Assembly (NCBI RefSeq): GCF_023343835.1
Contig: NC_064444.1
Location: 11,955,719 to 12,019,718 of the forward strand
DNA from: Lagopus muta
Taxonomy: Eukaryota > Chordata > Aves > Galliformes > Phasianidae
Direction: 5' to 3'
Length of the DNA stretch: 64,000 nt
A model generated the notes under the pieces. That model was not told the origin of the DNA, did not search any database, and saw only the letters and a list, made by a program, of their open reading frames with translations. Position numbers and translations under genes: made by a program. Shown here piece after piece: positions 40,626 through 64,000 of the stretch (position 1 is its first letter; every line of letters begins with the position of its first letter).

Positions 40626-43600
40626 ATGGGGCAGGGCTCGGCGCGGCTCAACCAGTCCGGCGTTTCGCGGGCGGCCGGCGGCGCCTGCGCGGCGGACGGG
40701 CAGCGCGCGGGGCCCTTCTCCGGCGCCGCCGCGGCGCTGCTGGCGGCGCTCATGGGGCTGCTGGTGCTGGTCACGGTGCTGGGCAACGCCCTGGTCATCC
40801 TGGCGTTCGTGGTGGACCGGCGCCTCCGCACCCAGGGAGACTTCTTCTTCCTCAACTTGGCCGTCGCCGACCTCCTGGTGGGTGAGTGCTGGGGCGGCGA
40901 AGGGCCGGGGGAGCGCGGTGCGCCGCGAGAGTCACCACCGGCTGTGTCCACAGGCGGCTTCTGCATCCCGCTCTACATCCCCTACGTGCTCACGGGCGAG
41001 TGGAGGCTCGGCCGGGGCTTGTGCAAGCTGTGGCTGGTGGTGGACTACCTGGTGTGCACCGCCTCCGTCTTCAACATCGTCCTTATCAGCTTCGACAGGT
41101 TCATCTCTGTCACCAAGGCGGTAAGGGCTGCGCTCCTGGGCACGAACGGCAAAAGCCGCGGTTAGCAGAGAGAAGCCCAGCACAGAGCAGCTGCAGGAAG
41201 GGTTTGCTTGGGTGATCCTCGTGCTCCTCAGACAACACAGGAGATGGGAGCAGCCTCGATACACCCGCTCTGTTCTGGAAGTAGGTTTAGGAACAATTGG
41301 CTTTGGCAGAAAGAGTTGTTTCTCACTTCTCTGCTGCTTTAGAAACTGGCACAGGCTGTACGTGCTGCTGTTGAAGCTAGAAGAGCAGAGCCTCTCACTT
41401 CTTCTGCAGTCACACCTTAGAAGAGCTTAGAAAATCATTACCCGGGTGCAACAGAGCATTCCCTCGAACACAGCAACCTACTGCCAGCCTCCAGTAAAGG
41501 CAGAGCTCTGCACCAGGTACTAAGCCCTTCCATGGTGCCCAAACAACACGTTATCTCTGGCATTAGGTCTCATTCTTCTACAAGCAGTTCGTGGCTATTC
41601 TCCAGCACCATTTCACTTGTATTTCATTAAAACATTGAATTAGCTTCATTGTTCAATGTAAATCACACTGAAGCAACAATAACTTTTCAGTAAATAGTTA
41701 GAAGAAACAACAGCACTTAACACAGTTCATAGGTAGCTTAGTATTTCACCAACTATTTTTTCCAACAGGGAGAAATAAACAAATTAATTCTCAAATAGTC
41801 AACACAACATTCCTTTATTTTCTAAGTTCTGTATTAGCCATGAATTTTACTTTTAGAAACCACACTCATGACTATACACATAATATAAATATATAGACTG
41901 GATGGTTTCAGAACCAAGCTGTTTATAATAAATGATAGAGTTCAGCCTCTTTGAAACATTTCAAATAAATCGTCCATATAAAAATCCCTCCCAAAGAGTA
42001 CAGAATCTGCCTACTGGTGTAGAGCAACATGAGTATATGAGAATGAGTTCTAAATTATTCTCTCAGTGAAAGCTTCAAACTTCCTACAGAAGTTGCTAAT
42101 GATTTCAGGAGCAGTCTTGAAAAGGAGTGCAAAAATGAGACCCAATTCAGACAAACTCAGAATTCCTCAGCTGTACTGCCATACTAACCAAAACAGCATA
42201 AGCCCTGGAGACCAAAATTCACAGACTGGGGCAACGGGCATGAATTCAAGGAGATTTCAAGGCTGAGGACTTTGTATTCCAAAATATTGTGTCATAGGTC
42301 CCTGGGATTAACCACTGCAGAGACGGGAAGATGGAATTCCAATTCATTATATGAATATTGTCTGGTACACCAGCAAATTAGAATATGAAAACTTAGATGA
42401 TCTTGAGGTTCTACTCTATAGTGCTGATGTAGTTTACTGACTTAACGCCGTACAACCCTTGTGGCACCTTAGATTCCCTGTTTTCTAAATAAGAAAAAAT
42501 ACTCACCCTGTGAAGCATTTTGCAGACCACAAATCATTCCCACTTGCAGGTAACAGTTCTGTAAGTAATTTGTGACAAAATGAAAATAAGGGTATAAAAC
42601 AAAAGCTCTTCGCCATTTCTTCTTGGGGGCAACTTTCGCTTAAGAAAAAAAAAGCTATCTATACAAAGCATTGAGGATCTGCATTCACAGAATACCCCTG
42701 CAAGCTCTATTCATTTATTACAGTTTCTAGATTGTTTAATATAGAATACATCAATGAATTTCAAAGAGCTGTCTTTGATAGCTTTGATAAGCTGTAAACT
42801 TGTGTCATAGCTTATGCAACAGAATACATAAGCAACTAGTAACTGCTAATTCTAGAAACTGCAGTGAGTATTTACTTCAGAAAAGCCTATTTTCTGGTTT
42901 GTAAGGTCTGATGCACATTCTCAGAACCTACCCATCACCATGATAGTATTTCTGAAACACCCACTCTAACAAACATCTTTTCCGTGGTTTTGTGAGCCTG
43001 TAACCCCTACCCCCAAACCAATATATGTTATCATCAACCTTCAAAAGATAAGAGGTCCACATTCCAAGGTGCCCATGGAACCACTTGAGATGCCATTAAT
43101 ATACGTGACTTCTTCCTTACTCAGGTGAGTTACAGAGCACAGAAAGGGAAGACCAGAAATGCAATACTGAAGATGATCACTGTATGGATTGCTGCTTTTC
43201 TTCTCTATGGTCCAGCCATTCTCAGCTGGGAGTACGTCGCCCAGAAGAGCATCCTTCCAGAAGGAGAATGTCATGCAGAGTTCTTCTACAACTGGTATTT
43301 CCTAATGATTGCTTCTACCATTGAATTCTTTACACCTTTCATCACTGTTACATACTTCAACTTAAGCATTTACCTCAATATTAGGAAACGCATATCCCTT
43401 AGAAATGAAAACTTATCTCCTGGCCAAGGGGACTGCGAGATGAGTTTCCGAGGGAAGAAAAGGGAACACACCATATTTTTGGTAAAACCTGCTAACAGAC
43501 AGAAACACAAGAGGAAGAAAGGAAGCAGCCTTTCTCCCCTGCAGAAGGCTTCAAGGCTCAGCCTATGTAAATTTGACAGTCAGTCATTAAATGTGAATGT

Positions 43601-44006
43601 CAATCAAGACCTTACACCACTTCAGGTGGACGCAGAGACCAAGTCTCATAGGAACAGTTTCTGTAAAACTACAGAAGATACAGGCGGCGCCACCACGAGA
43701 GCAGACGCTGCTATGACAAACAGATTTAGACTTACTCGAGATAAAAGAGTAGCTAAGTCTTTAGCAATTATTGTAAGTGTGTTTGGTTTGTGTTGGGCAC
43801 CTTATACACTTTTAATGATCATCAGAGCAGCTTGCCATGGGCACTGTGTGTTACATTCACTTTATGAGACTTCGTTTTGGCTTCTGTGGGTGAATTCAGC
43901 CATTAATCCCATTCTGTACCCACTATGCCACATGAGCTTCAGGAAAGCCTTTATCAAACTCCTGTGCCCAGGAAAAGTTAAAGTTCATCCTCATATTTTT
44001 ATGTAA
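40626..44006 (+). CDS. Histamine H3 receptor-like GPCR (complete, 3 exons, 434 aa)
   Basis: Class-A amine GPCR of the H3/H4 group, expected at the plasma membrane and probably coupled to Gi/o by analogy with HRH3. Exons: 40626-40881, 40954-41120, 43125-44006; 1,305 bp in total. Residues seen: N-glycosylation site N9 (NQS); TM1 about 35-60 with GNALVILAF; D116 (3.32, amine anchor) in LVVDYL; DRF at 133-135 in place of DRY, as in HRH3; disulfide cysteines C109 and C190; E208 (5.46), the histamine-binding acid typical of H3/H4; W365 in FGLCWAPY; NPILY at 402-406; C422 as a possible palmitoylation site. The third intracellular loop (about 229-345) is long and lysine-rich around 263-273. TM segments match HRH3 much better than HRH4 (AVSYRAQ, LLYGPAILSWEY, MIIRAACHGHC). 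The ATG has a good context (GCCATGG) and is the first ATG of this frame. The position between SHCBP1 and VPS35 differs from the known HRH3 and HRH4 loci, so I give no symbol. Confidence 0.92.
40882..40953 (+). other. 72-bp intron 1 of the H3-like receptor, stop-free and in frame
   Basis: Starts GTGAGT and ends TGTCCACAG, so it is a canonical intron. Its length is divisible by three and it contains no stop in the reading frame of exons 1 and 2. Removing it joins GTGG to GCGGCTTC, restoring the VGGFCIPLY that aligns with VGAFCIPLY of HRH3. Retention would insert 24 mostly polar, Gly/Glu/Pro-rich residues into TM2. Confidence 0.85.
41121..43124 (+). other. Intron 2 of the H3-like receptor
   Basis: A 2.0-kb phase-0 intron (GTAAGG to CTCAG) falling after TKA and before VSYRAQ in the second intracellular loop. 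It is AT-rich past the CpG island, with no other feature recognised. Confidence 0.85.
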
Positions 44007-44742
44007 AAAAAAAAAAACCTGTGAAATTTGTCAGTAAGCACATCTTGCTTTCAGTGGGAACACAAACTGGCCAGTACTCATCTGTAAATAGTAAATGCAC
44101 TGTGCACTGAATATTTAAGGGAACACTGATGAGTAAATAATCAGGAACTTATAGAATACAGTCATCTGCATAGCTGAAGAAATAGCAATCAGTGACAACA
44201 AAGGTAATTTCTCAAAGCTCTTCAAGGATTTGCCTACAGTGTACTTTCTGGTGATGATGCACTAGCACTGAAGAGACAAAAAGGGAATACAAATTTCATA
44301 CCAACAACTGGGGAGTGTCTCATTATTAATGTTTAAGTAAAACTGGTAAGAAATTTGTTAGTTTGGATTTGTTATATTTTGCCCCCAGCCACTCTGTAAG
44401 GACTTCAGGGTCTTAGCTGCTAGGTGTATGCATTTTGGGGAGGAAATCCCCAGTCCCTAACCAACTAATGGTACCAAGGAAAAGCTTGGAACAAGAGGTA
44501 CCAGAACAGTCAGGTTACCAGAAAAGATGAACAACTATACCAATAAAGGAACACTGACCTGGGTGGAAAAGGTGATTCGTTTCTACCTTCATTAGCATCT
44601 TCTACAGTTTTACAGACATTTAATTCTGAGAACAATTCATAGCTATTGAACATCCACAGTCACTCAGTGCCACAGCCAAAAAGCATCTTAGCACAGCTGA
44701 TCTGAAAGTTCACTAATGATGAAGTTCATTTTGTAAAATTTC

Positions 44743-44748
44743 AATAAA
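44743..44748 (+). terminator. Candidate polyadenylation signal of the H3-like receptor
   Basis: AATAAA in TTTCAATAAAGG, about 740 bp after the stop. An alternative AATAAA lies at 44,542-44,547 and a more distal one at 45,805-45,810. Use of the distal site would overlap the VPS35 3' end. Confidence 0.4.
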
Positions 44749-45769
44749 GGTAATTATTTACCAACTGTGAAAGAGTTACGACTGTCATCTTAACCAAGAG
44801 CATACGGAAGTAAGCTTATAACAGAGAATAACTGCAGCTGAAGCCACAAAACTATTATTAAGAAGTAATTCCTGAGTTGCAAGTACAGGTTACCTTAAGA
44901 ATTAAACATAGTTTCACAAATATTCTAAGATAAGAGGGCATATTCCAACCATATGAATGCATCTACATGAACATAATAATCACATTTTACTATGAATGCT
45001 TCATAACAAAGAGTGCTTTCACTTTTTTCTTAAACAAGGGACAGCATCAACAGATACTGAGTAATGGTATTCAAAAGTTTTTTACTTACACCACAAAGCA
45101 AATGAGGCCATAAGGTTCCCTCCATTCCTCCTCCACTTCCAAACCAGCAGAGCAACAACCTAATTCTTATCTTCTCTGTAATTCTTAGGTTTCCTAGGAT
45201 TATATTTGTCATTTTCAAAAACAAGCAGTGACACTAAATTATTGAACAACCCAGCAAAGTTTGACTACCTCATCCAATATAGCCTATGTCATTTTAATAG
45301 CAGTGACCGACTCAAGGAGTGAGGAAGTTCAGTCGGTAGCTTTAGAACACCGCAGTCAGTTAAGGTAAAGAAACAAGATTTCAACAAAGTTTTTAGGAAA
45401 TGGTATTAAATCTACAACTAGATCAGTCTTCACATATCTTTGGGAATTGCTCTACCACTCAAATTTCTACAGCTTCATGATTTAATTGCCACGAATCTCT
45501 TTAGCACAGACCTAGAATCTAGCAGGCTTCTCCACCATTCAAGTCAGAAAAGCACTCTGAACTGTGAACAGGCACCTTTCAGCAGAAATTGATTTTGGAT
45601 GACAGTTTTCTGCATCAGGACAGCTAGCACCCTCCTCAGTTGGTCCAGGTTAACCATGCCTTTGTTTTTTTGTCCCTTCAAAGCAGAAGTCCCTTTGCTT
45701 TTATCAGAAGGTAGTACTAGGTTCAACAGTGGGCTCTGAACAGACAAAACAACAGGTGTTAATAGCAAT

Positions 45770-45775
45770 TTTATT
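45770..45775 (-). terminator. VPS35: Candidate VPS35 polyadenylation signal
   Basis: TTTATT on the plus strand is AATAAA in the VPS35 sense, about 710 bp after the stop codon. A 3' untranslated region of this length is plausible for VPS35. It is not confirmed by transcript data. Confidence 0.45.
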
Positions 45776-46482
45776 GTTTCACTGGTGCAAAAATCATGAT
45801 ACGGAATAAACTGGTGTAATGCATTTTCCCCTAAATTTACAGTAATGAAGGTTATACATATCTATATAGATTGCAATTTCTCTATTTTTATACTATTTGG
45901 AACAAAATTATCTTGATAAATACTCCCTGTGCACGGTACTGGCTCTCGCTGAATGTCACAGAGCCTTAATATGCAAAATATAGCTTCTGTTTTTGAACAT
46001 GGTATTTTAAAACTCTCCAAACATGCATTAATATATTCTAGTTTTTAGGGAAAAACATTACACTTAGTCTTAACTTGCATTAAAAGAAAAGCACAAGCAG
46101 AACCTGACATACAATAATCCCAAAAGTCTGATGCTCTGCAAGGATCACAGTTTCAGATGACAGTCACTGCCAGTTTAGAACTCTAGTGCCACAGAAGCAA
46201 CAGCAAACAGACAAGAGAAGTCAAAAACAGAAGAACCCTACCATGTCACATAGATTCCAAAGAAAGATTCAGCCATGCTAACTGAAGAAACCTGTAGTTG
46301 CTGGTCCAACCTTTCAAATTCGTTAGAGTACTTAACACAAGTGTTTGAAGTGCCAGACTGAGCACATGAATGTTAACTTGACATTTCTGAAAGGCACAAT
46401 CTATGAAACTATCTTTAAAAACAAAACAAAACAAACCATATGGTATGTAAATGAAAAGAAATAAGTACAGTGCGTATCTCCT

Positions 46483-64000
<17,518 letters not shown>

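Noticed and set aside
40370..40966. 198-codon minus-strand open frame across the receptor CpG island
   Set aside because: It is the antisense shadow of the receptor exons. Composition reflects GC content, and there is no start context or homologue.
40626..44006. Calling the receptor HRH4
   Set aside because: TM4 and intracellular loop 2 (AVSYRAQ, LLYGPAILSWEY) and the DRF motif match HRH3. HRH4 has DRY and a clearly different TM4 region.

Overview
The window is from a bird, most likely a galliform such as chicken. The evidence is spliced vertebrate genes with GT-AG introns, three CR1-type retroposon 3' ends, modest repeat content, and the SHCBP1/VPS35 gene pair, which is also adjacent in mammals (human 16q11.2). 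Placement on chicken chromosome 11 is an inference from known human 16q homology. The species itself cannot be proved from the window.

Layout, left to right. Positions 1 to about 11.87 kb hold no gene I can support. At 11,875-12,068 (minus strand) there is an isolated, exon-like open segment of unknown identity. SHCBP1 lies on the minus strand at 15,717-29,459; all 13 coding exons are present and encode 658 residues. Its CpG-island promoter carries a CDE/CHR-type cell-cycle element, a CRE-like site and a CCAAT box. About 10.5 kb of gene-free DNA follows, containing one CR1 fragment. At 40,626-44,006 (plus strand) there is a complete three-exon class-A GPCR of 434 residues. It is clearly of the histamine H3 type but is not at either locus known for mammalian HRH3 or HRH4. 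VPS35, the cargo-recognition core of retromer, lies on the minus strand at 46,483-61,440. Exons 2-17 are present and sum to 795 codons plus stop, so with the initiator Met in exon 1 (beyond the right edge) the protein is 796 residues, the same as human. The rest, to 64 kb, is VPS35 intron 1.

The receptor and SHCBP1 are divergent, with starts about 11 kb apart. The receptor and VPS35 are convergent, with stop codons about 2.5 kb apart. The three genes have unrelated jobs (cytokinesis scaffold, amine GPCR, endosomal sorting), so the arrangement is simple synteny and not a pathway cluster.

The most interesting items are: (1) the H3-type receptor lodged between SHCBP1 and VPS35, a candidate third H3/H4-class histamine receptor locus; (2) its 72-bp first intron, which is a multiple of three and has no in-frame stop, so intron retention would keep the frame; (3) a perfect 19-bp inverted repeat about 125 bp upstream of its ATG; (4) the CDE/CHR-CCAAT module of SHCBP1; and (5) two unexplained exon-like open segments on the minus strand, one inside VPS35 intron 8 and one downstream of SHCBP1.
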